DNA of 32,076 nucleotides from Candidatus Cloacimonadota bacterium (GTDB taxonomy: Bacteria; UBA4055): the NCBI GenBank assembly GCA_002742935.1, contig PDON01000040.1, forward strand, positions 1-32,076, given 5' to 3'. Shown piece after piece: positions 24,899 through 32,076 of the stretch. How positions within the stretch are numbered: the stretch's first letter is position 1; each line of letters opens with the position of its first letter. The translations under genes and the position numbers were made by a program. The notes below the pieces were generated by a model. It was not told the origin of the DNA, ran no database searches, and worked only from the letters and a program-made list of their open reading frames with translations.

Positions 24899-25261
24899 GC
24901 TTATAAACCATACTAATGAAAATATTTTTTCATCGAGTTCTAAATACAATATCTCTAAAATAATATTTGACTAAACAAGGCTAAATCCTTATCATATGAA
25001 GGATGAAACTATTTTTCTTAGTTTTTTATTGCTAGATTTTCAATTTAGCACCGGGATGAAGTCATATGTTTTTATTTTTTTTACTTGTCTATTAGATTTT
25101 TTTCTAGGATGGCTTAATAATCAAAGACCGGGAAATATGAATACTTTAAATACTGAATATACTTATGTTTCTTTCATTAAATTTTAAATGGTGTATTTTG
25201 TACCTGAGTACGGTATGGATGGCCTATATTTAGGAGTTATAAAACAAATGGGGGAGGTTTT

Positions 25262-27862
25262 ATGTCTATAAGGGATTTCACTATCAAAAAAAGGATGTAT
25301 CTATTCATCTTAACTCCTGTGATTCTCGGTTTACTTTTTGTCGTATATTTTAATACGAGCGAACTCTATAAATCTTCTAGTGAGAAGACGGAAGAGGCTA
25401 TATTTAATCTTACAAAAGCTTATAGTGCAAAGATTGAGAGCGAATTAAATTTTGCATTAAAATCTGCACACTATCTTGCCCAATCTATTGAATCTATGGT
25501 TCAGAGTGGACATGCAAACAGGGATGAAGCCCTTGCTATGGTGAAAAAGCTTATGGAAGGTGATAAATTCTTTGGAGCTTTTGTTGCGATGGAACCAAAT
25601 GGGTTTGATGGGAAGGATAGTGAGTATAAAGGAGCCCGAGGTAGTGGTGCTGATGGAAGATTTGTTCCTTATTGGAATAAAGCAAATGGTGTAATATTAG
25701 AGCCTTGCAGTTCATACAACGAGGGTGATTCCAATAATGAGTGGTATATGGACCCTAAAAATAGTAGGAAAGCTTGTGTTACAGAGCCCTACTTTTTCCC
25801 GGCCGGTGGTAAAGATGTTCTGATGATTACATTTTTACATCCTATCTTTCTTGATGGAAAGTTTATTGGTGTTGCGGGTGTAGATCTAACCATGGATCTC
25901 TTTAGAAAGTTTACAGAAAATATTAAACCTTTTGAAACAGGGTACTCCTCCCTCCTTTCAAATGAGTCTGTGGTGGTAACCCATCCTAAAAAAGATATTG
26001 TAGGAAAGAAGCTAACTCTTATCTCTAAGGATAAGCGTGCAAAAGATTGGGGTGAAAATATAGCTCAAGGTAAATCTTTTAAATATGATAAGATATCGAT
26101 TAAAACAGGAGAGCTTATAAGGGTATTACATGTTCCTATAGAAATTCATGAAATTGAAAAAAAGATGTCATTTATGATATCTTACCCTTTAGAAAAATCT
26201 CTAGCTGATGTAAAGAATGATATTATTAATTCAATTATTATATCAGTAATAGTGATTATAGTTATAATTCTAGCTATCTTTATTACTACGAAGCGGATCT
26301 CTGACAATATAAAAGATTTGGTTTCACGAACAGATTCTATTGCAACCACAATAGGTAGAGGGGATTTCTCTTTAGATTATGATGATGACATTGGTATAGA
26401 TTTTATTCCTGTAAGAGAATCCATTAAAAAGATTACGGAAGTATTTATAGCTCCAATAAACGATATTTTAACCAATCTCAATCAAATATCAAAGGGTAAT
26501 ATTCCACAAACAATTGATACATCAAAGTATAATGGAGAGTTTAAGACTATGATTATGGGCTTAAATACCATAATTGAAGTTGTTAACAATACTATTACAG
26601 AGATTGAAAAGGTTAATGAAAGTGCAGAGAATGATAAGTTCTCTTTTAGAGGTTCTCTAAGTGGAGTGGATGGAAGCTGGAAAGATATATTGGTTGGTGT
26701 AAATAGACTTATGGAGATTTCAGAAGGATTTCTCAATAGAGTTAATAGTAATATGAAAAAGATGAAAGAGGAGGGTGAACTTCAGCTTTTATCATCTAAA
26801 TATCAAAAAGATGAGGTGAATAAACTAATGTCCGTATTGGACTCTATCTCAGAAGGGGATTTGACTAAAGTATATCTTCCGAGTGATATTGATTCAACTC
26901 TTTTGGATGTTAAGCATCTGTTTGATCAAATCTCAAAAGCGGTTACAAAAACTACACAATCGTTGAGCAGGGTATTAACAGAGGTTAAATCTGCAACAAA
27001 TCATATCGATTCCGGATCAAGTCAACTTTCCGATGCCAGTCAAAGTCTATCAACCGGTTCAACGGAACAATCTAGTTCAATTGATCAACTTACCGCAACT
27101 ATGACAGAGATAGCTTCTCAGACAAGAGCTAATGCAGAAAATGCTAATATGGCAGCTAAACTTGCTGTAGCCGCTAAAGATTCTGCAGCTTCAGGAAATA
27201 GCCAAATGGTTGAAATGTCAGAGGCTATGAATGATATTACAGATAGTTCAAAGGAGATTAAAAAAGTAATTAAAGTTATTGATGATATAGCTTTCCAAAC
27301 CAATCTACTGGCACTAAATGCTGCTGTAGAAGCTGCTAGAGCAGGAGCTCACGGTAAAGGTTTTGCCGTTGTTGCAGACGAAGTTAGAAACTTAGCTCAA
27401 AGATCTGCAGAGGCGGCAAAAGAGACAACAGAACTGATAGAATCATCAAATAAGAAGGTTGAAAGGGGATCGACTATTAGTTCAGAAACTATGAAATCTC
27501 TTGAAGAGATCTCCATAAATATTGCGAAAACAGTTGATTTTGTAGAGGAGATTGCTGTAGCTTCTGAAGAGCAAGCTAAGGGTATAGAACAGTCCAATAT
27601 TACTTTGACAGAGGTTTCTAAGGTTACTCAGAATAATGCTACAAATGCAGAGCAGACAGCATCCGCAGCTATCCAGCTCTCAAGAGAGAGTAACTCTCTA
27701 AAAAGCTCAATATCAATATTTAAACTCAATAACTCCGAAGTGTACGGTAGAAATGATAGAAGAGAGAGTTCTGTCAAATATATATCTACAATGGATGAGA
27801 GAGAGCAGGAGGAGCCTACTCTAATCAACAATCTTAATAACGATGAGTTTGGTGAGTTCTAG
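25262..27862 (+). CDS. Methyl-accepting chemotaxis protein with dCache sensor and HAMP-type repeats
   Basis: The 866-aa membrane chemoreceptor has TM1 at about 12-30 and a periplasmic dCache domain at about 35-300 ([42 protein letters not shown]). TM2 follows at about 321-343. A long cytoplasmic stretch at 345-600 holds repeated HAMP-like segments ([38 protein letters not shown]). The signalling hairpin tip at about 672-725 ([20 protein letters not shown]) is intact. The ligand is unknown because the full amino-acid dCache motif is not evident. No CheR-binding W-x-x-F tail is present; the end is DEFGEF. The start has GGGGGAGG upstream and a terminator follows at 27898. It is monocistronic. 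Confidence 0.92.
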   Translation: MSIRDFTIKKRMYLFILTPVILGLLFVVYFNTSELYKSSSEKTEEAIFNLTKAYSAKIESELNFALKSAHYLAQSIESMVQSGHANRDEALAMVKKLMEGDKFFGAFVAMEPNGFDGKDSEYKGARGSGADGRFVPYWNKANGVILEPCSSYNEGDSNNEWYMDPKNSRKACVTEPYFFPAGGKDVLMITFLHPIFLDGKFIGVAGVDLTMDLFRKFTENIKPFETGYSSLLSNESVVVTHPKKDIVGKKLTLISKDKRAKDWGENIAQGKSFKYDKISIKTGELIRVLHVPIEIHEIEKKMSFMISYPLEKSLADVKNDIINSIIISVIVIIVIILAIFITTKRISDNIKDLVSRTDSIATTIGRGDFSLDYDDDIGIDFIPVRESIKKITEVFIAPINDILTNLNQISKGNIPQTIDTSKYNGEFKTMIMGLNTIIEVVNNTITEIEKVNESAENDKFSFRGSLSGVDGSWKDILVGVNRLMEISEGFLNRVNSNMKKMKEEGELQLLSSKYQKDEVNKLMSVLDSISEGDLTKVYLPSDIDSTLLDVKHLFDQISKAVTKTTQSLSRVLTEVKSATNHIDSGSSQLSDASQSLSTGSTEQSSSIDQLTATMTEIASQTRANAENANMAAKLAVAAKDSAASGNSQMVEMSEAMNDITDSSKEIKKVIKVIDDIAFQTNLLALNAAVEAARAGAHGKGFAVVADEVRNLAQRSAEAAKETTELIESSNKKVERGSTISSETMKSLEEISINIAKTVDFVEEIAVASEEQAKGIEQSNITLTEVSKVTQNNATNAEQTASAAIQLSRESNSLKSSISIFKLNNSEVYGRNDRRESSVKYISTMDEREQEEPTLINNLNNDEFGEF

Positions 27863-27897
27863 GAAAATGAGGCTGTTTCTATAATTTTACCAAGGAT

Positions 27898-27927
27898 AAA
27901 AAAGGGCGAGTATTCGCCCTTTTTTTT
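27898..27927 (+). terminator. Rho-independent terminator of the chemoreceptor gene
   Basis: AAAAAAGGGCGA (27898-27909) pairs perfectly with TCGCCCTTTTTT (27914-27925) around a GTAT loop, with T continuing after. It starts 36 bp past the stop. Confidence 0.93.
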
Positions 27928-28012
27928 AGAATGGGATATTAGTTGTTTAACCTGAATTCGATATAAGTATTCACCAACTATTTAATAAGTATAAATCTAT
28001 GTGTAAAAAGAT

Positions 28013-28082
28013 GTTCCCTGAGGCTCTCGAAGGGAACTAAAATAACAATCATATAATTATACCCTTCGAGAACCTCAGGGTA
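28013..28082. repeat. Inverted pair of REP-like hairpins (BIME-like), copies 2 and 3
   Basis: Copy 2, 28013-28037, is a near-palindrome with GTTCCCT/AGGGAAC arms and inner GAG/CTC. Copy 3, 28060-28082, is the same motif in the opposite orientation, with TACCCT/AGGGTA arms and TTCGAGAACCTC between. A 22-nt spacer separates them. The core CCCTGAGG-CTCGAAGGG resembles the CCCTGAGCTTGTCGAAGGG repeats dispersed in many bacterial genomes. Confidence 0.72.
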
Positions 28083-28144
28083 CACACAAAAGATATATTT
28101 CTAATTTTAATTATTACATAAAATAGGTATTTGTTTTATATCCA

Positions 28145-28260
28145 ACTCAGGTTTGTTTCCTATCTAGAGGATAGATAGGTAATAGAGGTTTGCTTTAGAT
28201 CTTTCTTTGGTGGGAAGATACATATTTTGGCAATTATGAAAAAATTAACTACTATAATAA
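28145..28260. repeat. Diverged intergenic repeat module, copy B
   Basis: It aligns with 24731-24850 over its length: ACTCA at the start, GGTAATAGAGGTTTGCTT at 28178-28195, AAGATAC in the middle and AAATTAACTACTATAATA at the end. The best-kept parts are the central 18 bases and the last 18 bases. Confidence 0.5.
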
Positions 28261-28558
28261 TATTATACTTGAATCCCTAGGTTTAATTATTATATAAGAT
28301 AGCCTACTATTTTTATACCGAACTAAGTTTGATATAGTATATTTTAGAATTAAAAAATATCTCTTTCTTAAACACATTCATTTGGGCTAAAATAAATATT
28401 AAGAACTTAGCGGAATAGAGAAATAAATTTCATTTATATTCTTAATAGATAAGTTTATTATATATCAAAATTTAAAAGATATAAACTTCTACAGAATAAG
28501 TATAAAGCTTTATCAAGATTATTTTTTAAAATTTCATAACATACAAATCTAAATATTA

Positions 28559-28587
28559 TTGACTATAGAGATAGTTTAAATTATAAT
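28559..28587 (+). promoter_or_regulatory. Consensus sigma-70 promoter of the lipid-kinase/mnmE operon
   Basis: TTGACT (28559-28564), a 17-nt spacer and a perfect TATAAT (28582-28587). The predicted start is near 28594, 19 nt before the ATG, giving a very short leader. Confidence 0.8.
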
Positions 28588-28612
28588 TTAGATTAATTAA
28601 AAACAGGTAATT

Positions 28613-29530
28613 ATGTTCTATTTTGTAATAAATAAAAAATCCGGTTCCTACAATAAACTTGATGAAGAGAAAATTAGAAAAAAAGCTACCGAATACTTTA
28701 AGGATCAATTTAAAATTGTTTATACAATAGCAAAAAATGGTAGTTTTGCTCCTGATTTAGATCCAAATAATTTAACCGATAAAGATACCTTAGTAGCAGT
28801 TGGTGGAGATGGAACTCTTAACCTATGTTTAAACTTTATTCATAACAACAATATAAGTAAAAACCTTAAACTTGGTCTTATTCCCAGAGGAACAGGAAAC
28901 AATATGTTAGTAGCCCTAAAACTCTCTAAGGATATAGATAAAAGTTTGAAAATATTAAAAAGAATGGATACAACAGAGCTACAGTATGGAATAGTAAACG
29001 ACAAACATTGTTTCTTTAATTGCAGTGCAGGATTTTCAGCTTATGTTTTAAAAAACAGAAAATTTAAAAGTCGTAGCGGTTATATTTTTGATCTCATCTT
29101 AAACTATGATTACAAACCCGACCTTAGTGAGATCTCCTTTGATAATAAAACAATTAAAGAAAGATTTTTTCATCTATACTTTATAAATACAACACACTAT
29201 CTTTCAATGGTACCTTTCCTTTCCAATAACAGCAGTGATGGAAATATACATCTCTTTCATACCAAAAAGGTTAATATGCTAAAAAATATGAGCCTTATCT
29301 CAAGTATGGTTATAAATGGAGGAGATCTTGAAGTTGAGAGATCTCAAAACTTTAAACTCACACCGGGAAGTAATTGTTTTGTTGAGATTGATGGGGATTG
29401 TATACCTAAATATGATGATTACTCTTTTAAATTTGCGGGTAAAGTGTCTATAATATCAAATATTGGCAGTTGTGTAGAGAACTCTATAACTGAAAAAATA
29501 ACTCAATCTATCTTTTTGAATAGAAAGTAG
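28613..29530 (+). CDS. Diacylglycerol/sphingosine-type lipid kinase (DAGK catalytic family)
   Basis: The 305-aa protein starts with the family motif FVINKKSGSYNK. It carries the nucleotide-binding GGDGT (64-68) and the PRGTGNNMLVALKL block (GTGN at 93-96), as in DgkB, YegS and LcbR-like kinases. The beta-rich C-terminal domain (SDGNIHLFHTKKVNML; FVEIDGDCI) is present and the length is typical. It should phosphorylate a lipid such as diacylglycerol at the inner membrane face; the exact substrate cannot be read. It is followed after 24 bp by mnmE and probably shares its mRNA from the promoter at 28559. Confidence 0.85.
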   Translation: MFYFVINKKSGSYNKLDEEKIRKKATEYFKDQFKIVYTIAKNGSFAPDLDPNNLTDKDTLVAVGGDGTLNLCLNFIHNNNISKNLKLGLIPRGTGNNMLVALKLSKDIDKSLKILKRMDTTELQYGIVNDKHCFFNCSAGFSAYVLKNRKFKSRSGYIFDLILNYDYKPDLSEISFDNKTIKERFFHLYFINTTHYLSMVPFLSNNSSDGNIHLFHTKKVNMLKNMSLISSMVINGGDLEVERSQNFKLTPGSNCFVEIDGDCIPKYDDYSFKFAGKVSIISNIGSCVENSITEKITQSIFLNRK

Positions 29531-29554
29531 ATAGTAAATATTGTAAGGGATTAA

Positions 29555-30871
29555 ATGAAAGATAAAATTATAGCAGCATTGGCATCTGCTCCGGGGATTG
29601 GTGGAGTATCAATAATAAGAGTAAGTGGAGATGGATCTCATAATCTCATTAAAAACTTTTTTTCAAACAAAAAGAAGATAAAATCAGGAAGGTTTTATTA
29701 CGGCAATTTTATATATAACAATGAGATTATTGATGAGGTAATAGTTCTCTTTTTCAATAAAAAATTTTCATACACGGGAGAGGAGAGTTTAGAAATTAAT
29801 ACTCATGGATCCCCGCTTATTGTAAAAAAGATATTGGATATTCTATATGGTACGGGAATGGTTGTGGAACCTCTTCCGGGTGAGTTTACCCAGAGAAGAT
29901 TTATGAATGGAAAAATTGATCTAGTCCAAGCTGAAGCTGTAACAGATCTTATACATTCTGAATCTGAACTCTCATTGAAACAATCCAAGGAGCAGTTAAA
30001 AGGTGTTCTTTCAGAGGAGCTTTTAGATATAAAAAATGAGATTACCTCTCTCATTTCAACCCTGGAATTAGAGCTTGATTTTAGTGAAGAGGATCTAGAT
30101 TTTACTCCTAGAAGTGAGATTGATGAGAAGTTTTCTAAACTTTTGGATATATTGAACAACTTCATTAGCAGCTATGAAACGGGAAAGATATACAATGAAG
30201 GTATTAAGGTTGTTCTTTCGGGAAAAGTTAATGCCGGAAAATCCAGTTTATTAAATAGATTACTTAAAGAGAATAGAGCCATTGTTACGGATATAGAGGG
30301 TACAACAAGAGATATTATAGAGGAAAGGATCTCTATAAGAGGGTACTTAGTTAGAATTATTGATACCGCAGGACTTCGTAAAACAGATGATATAGTTGAA
30401 TCTGAGGGAATTAAAAGATCTCTTGAGCATATAGAGAATGGTGATATTGTTCTAAATATTATTGATGGTTCAAAATTTGATCCAAATCTTGTTAAAAGTG
30501 GTAATAATATTATAAATGTATTGAACAAAGCTGATCTCAATGATAGTTTAGAGTGTGAAAATAGTATAAAAATTTCATGTAAAGATGGAAGAGGAATATC
30601 TGACCTTAAAGATATGATTATAGATATAGTAGAGAAAAATATGATTAAGCCCAGATCTGCAATACTTACCAATAAAAGACATTTAGATATTGTAAAAAGA
30701 GCTAGACAATCTATAGAACTTGCCAGAGAATCATTAACCTTTGGTATGAATAATGAGGTTATTATACCGGATATAAAAATGGGTTTGGATATTTTAGGTG
30801 AACTTACGGGGGAAACAACATCTTTGGATATAATCAATAATATCTTTGCGAATTTTTGTATAGGAAAGTAG
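29555..30871 (+). CDS. mnmE: tRNA modification GTPase MnmE
   Basis: The 438-aa GTPase works with MnmG to put the carboxymethylaminomethyl group on U34 of certain tRNAs. The N-terminal folate-binding domain (about 1-118; GIGGVSIIRVSG, EEFTQR-like LPGEFTQRRFMNGK) and helical domain are present. The inserted G domain has G1 GKVNAGKS (223-230), the GTTRD switch, DTAGLR and NKAD (324-327). The C-terminal catalytic Cys is C435 in FCIGK. AAGGGA precedes the ATG. The length is slightly short of E. coli (454) but complete. The MnmG gene is not in the window. Confidence 0.96.
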   Translation: MKDKIIAALASAPGIGGVSIIRVSGDGSHNLIKNFFSNKKKIKSGRFYYGNFIYNNEIIDEVIVLFFNKKFSYTGEESLEINTHGSPLIVKKILDILYGTGMVVEPLPGEFTQRRFMNGKIDLVQAEAVTDLIHSESELSLKQSKEQLKGVLSEELLDIKNEITSLISTLELELDFSEEDLDFTPRSEIDEKFSKLLDILNNFISSYETGKIYNEGIKVVLSGKVNAGKSSLLNRLLKENRAIVTDIEGTTRDIIEERISIRGYLVRIIDTAGLRKTDDIVESEGIKRSLEHIENGDIVLNIIDGSKFDPNLVKSGNNIINVLNKADLNDSLECENSIKISCKDGRGISDLKDMIIDIVEKNMIKPRSAILTNKRHLDIVKRARQSIELARESLTFGMNNEVIIPDIKMGLDILGELTGETTSLDIINNIFANFCIGK

Positions 30872-30884
30872 GATTATTCTACAA

Positions 30885-32076
30885 TTGGAAAATGATAAAA
30901 AGATAGAGGCCCTTGCAGAAGCTATACGATTAGCCAGAAAAGTTGGAGTTATGAAAGCTTCAAAAGAGAGTGGCATTAGCTATTCTACTTTAAAAAGGTG
31001 GAAAGAAAAAACAGAAAAATATGGTAAAGGTTATAGTATAAAGAAGATATTAAAGAAGTTTATCAAGCCTCCAAAACCAAAACCTGTTCGTAAAAAGAGA
31101 AATATAAACTTAATTGAAGAGTATCAAAATATTTTATTAAGATCTAGATTTATAACCATAGAAGAACATAAATATTGTTTAACAATGGCAACCGATGTAA
31201 AGTCGGGGTTTGTTTGTCTATCTCTTTCAAAAGGAAGGGATATTTTATCCAGAAATAGATTTATAGAGCATATAGAATATTTTTTAAAGAAAAGAGGAAT
31301 CTATCCAAAATTTATTGGAGATAATCCTAGTATTCATCTGGAGAAGGTTAGAAATGTAAAAATAAAAGAAAATAATTGGAGTTATCACAGAAATTTTTCA
31401 ACAAAGATTTTTAAAGATTTCCTAATATTTAAGGATAAATTTAAACTTCTTGTTTCAGAAAAGATAAATTTAACACTTCTATACCTGTACCAACTCACAA
31501 CATGTGGAGGAAAATCAATAACACCTTTAATTATAAGTGATACTGATAGTAGGTTCTCTATTATCTTTGATAAAGATGAAGAGGAGATATTAAAGAGAAA
31601 AGCTTTAATTATTTTGGATCAAAAGTTTAGAAGTTATAACTCAGAAAACAAGCTTGAAATTTTGGATCTTAGAGAATCCTTAGATATAGATTTTACAAAT
31701 ACTATGGTTATGAAAGAGAAGTATCTACATTCAAATCTCTATAAAATGAATATAGAAAAGTACTATGATGAGGTTATAGACAATAAGAATATTCCTATAG
31801 ATGTTAAAATAAAATATCATATAAGAATCTCTAATATAAAATTATATCTAGGAGAGTATAAAGAGGCTGAAAAATTAGTTTTAAAAGCTTATAAAATTAG
31901 TAAAAAAGAGAAGTATGGTGAAGGAGTACTTAGAGCTCTAATTTCAGCTTGTTACATTATAATAAATAGAACCGAAAACTATGATTTTAAAAATTATCTA
32001 AAAAGGATCTCTTTATTTGTTTCTAATGATTCAAGCATTGAAATTAAGAGTAAATATAAATTGCTTCTAGCTGATA
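30885..32076 (+). CDS. HTH, degenerate integrase-like core and TPR-like region (C-terminus off window)
   Basis: The frame is open from 30864 to the window edge. I start it at TTG 30885, 14 bp after mnmE, with AGGA 11 bases upstream; the first ATG (30951) would cut the helix-turn-helix. Residues about 5-45 (EALAEAIRLARKVGVMKAS, then ISYSTLKRWKEK) are an insertion-sequence-type helix-turn-helix. Residues about 95-150 read like the start of an rve/DDE core: D104 in MATDVKSGF and D146 in IGDN. The D-D spacing is short and no third acidic residue is evident near +35, so it is unlikely to transpose. Residues about 285-397 (IRISNIKLYLGEYKEAEKLVLKAYKIS) look like TPR helices. Codon use matches its neighbours. 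A domesticated transposase acting as a regulator is my inference. Confidence 0.55.
   Translation, partial: MENDKKIEALAEAIRLARKVGVMKASKESGISYSTLKRWKEKTEKYGKGYSIKKILKKFIKPPKPKPVRKKRNINLIEEYQNILLRSRFITIEEHKYCLTMATDVKSGFVCLSLSKGRDILSRNRFIEHIEYFLKKRGIYPKFIGDNPSIHLEKVRNVKIKENNWSYHRNFSTKIFKDFLIFKDKFKLLVSEKINLTLLYLYQLTTCGGKSITPLIISDTDSRFSIIFDKDEEEILKRKALIILDQKFRSYNSENKLEILDLRESLDIDFTNTMVMKEKYLHSNLYKMNIEKYYDEVIDNKNIPIDVKIKYHIRISNIKLYLGEYKEAEKLVLKAYKISKKEKYGEGVLRALISACYIIINRTENYDFKNYLKRISLFVSNDSSIEIKSKYKLLLAD

Larger units (their letters stand above)
24263..25261. other. Long non-coding island between fliE and the chemoreceptor
   Basis: This is a gap of 999 bp without a convincing gene. It holds a hairpin at 24317-24344 (CTTACAA/TTGTAAG), a 9-bp direct repeat TCAAATCAC at 24568 and 24592, a diverged repeat module at about 24731-24850 that recurs at 28145, and a REP-like hairpin at 24871-24898. 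A weak 63-codon frame at 24996-25187 is not accepted. The GGGGGAGG ribosome binding site of the chemoreceptor closes the region. Confidence 0.6.
27863..28612. other. Long non-coding island between the chemoreceptor and the lipid-kinase gene
   Basis: This is a 750-bp AT-rich gap with no credible gene. In order it holds the chemoreceptor terminator (27898-27927), an inverted pair of REP-like hairpins (28013-28082), the diverged repeat module (28145-28260), about 300 bp in which I see nothing, and a sigma-70 promoter (28559-28587). Confidence 0.6.

Noticed and set aside
24996..25187. 63-codon frame before the chemoreceptor
   Set aside because: No ribosome binding site at a usable distance, composition of intergenic DNA, and no recognisable protein.
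25140..25261. Sigma-28 (FliA) or sigma-54 promoter for the chemoreceptor
   Set aside because: TGGTGTATTTTGTA has -24/-12 spacing two bases short, and no TAAA-N15-GCCGATAA-like pair is present.
30172..30837. Long open frame (221 codons) antisense to mnmE
   Set aside because: It mirrors the codon pattern of mnmE, which has every expected motif. The antisense product is Ser- and Ile-rich without a family.
1..32076. CRISPR arrays, tRNA or rRNA genes
   Set aside because: No regularly spaced direct repeats, and no cloverleaf or rRNA-like conserved stretches were seen by eye; small RNAs could be missed without a covariance search.

Overview
The window is low-GC (roughly one third G+C) bacterial chromosome with normal gene density, little overlap with mobile DNA, and no rRNA, tRNA or CRISPR that I can see. 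The gene content points to an anaerobic, motile, Gram-negative-type bacterium of the Fibrobacterota-Chlorobiota-Bacteroidota (FCB) superphylum or a neighbouring candidate phylum. The evidence is a gingipain-type (C25) PorU-like protein ending in a type IX secretion (T9SS) type A sorting domain, several lipoproteins, flagellar basal-body genes behind sigma-54-type promoters, and an Hcp with the cysteine spacing of strict anaerobes. I cannot name the phylum from this sequence alone.

Layout. 1-594 (minus, cut by the window edge): a secreted protein with a carboxypeptidase-regulatory-like domain. Between it and the next gene is a folded, attC-like inverted repeat (661-750). 853-2639 (minus): two translationally coupled lipoproteins, a COG3014-type protein and an LpoB-type protein. 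2957-4483 (plus): leucyl aminopeptidase, convergent with an OsmC protein (4556-4945) across a perfect 48-nt palindromic terminator. 5083-11437 (minus): the giant PorU-like protein and, just upstream, a TGS-domain nucleoside kinase. 11567-16287 (minus): a tightly overlapping cluster of Crp/Fnr regulator, TPR protein, SPOR protein, thymidylate kinase and S41 C-terminal processing protease; two of these genes start with TTG inside the previous gene. 16467-20160 (minus): dnaG, dCMP deaminase and gltX, packed within 2-11 bp. 20232-20597 (minus): a stand-alone response regulator with its own promoter and terminator.

20834-22474 (plus): hcp, with a perfect TGTAAC-N4-GTTACA operator upstream, the kind of site expected for a Crp/Fnr-family nitrosative-stress regulator. 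The cysteine-free Crp/Fnr protein at 15586-16287 is the obvious local candidate to bind it. 22652-24262 (plus): flgB, flgC, an unrecognised 76-aa gene and fliE, with near-identical -24/-12 promoters before flgB and flgC. 25262-27862 (plus): a large chemoreceptor with dCache and HAMP-type repeats. It lies between two non-coding islands (24263-25261 and 27863-28612) that share REP-like hairpins and a diverged repeat of about 115 bp.

28613-32076 (plus): a diacylglycerol/sphingolipid-kinase-type gene behind a textbook sigma-70 promoter, then mnmE. Immediately after comes an open-ended gene joining a transposase-type helix-turn-helix, a degenerate integrase-like core and a TPR-like region. This looks like a domesticated transposase and is the most unusual protein in the window.
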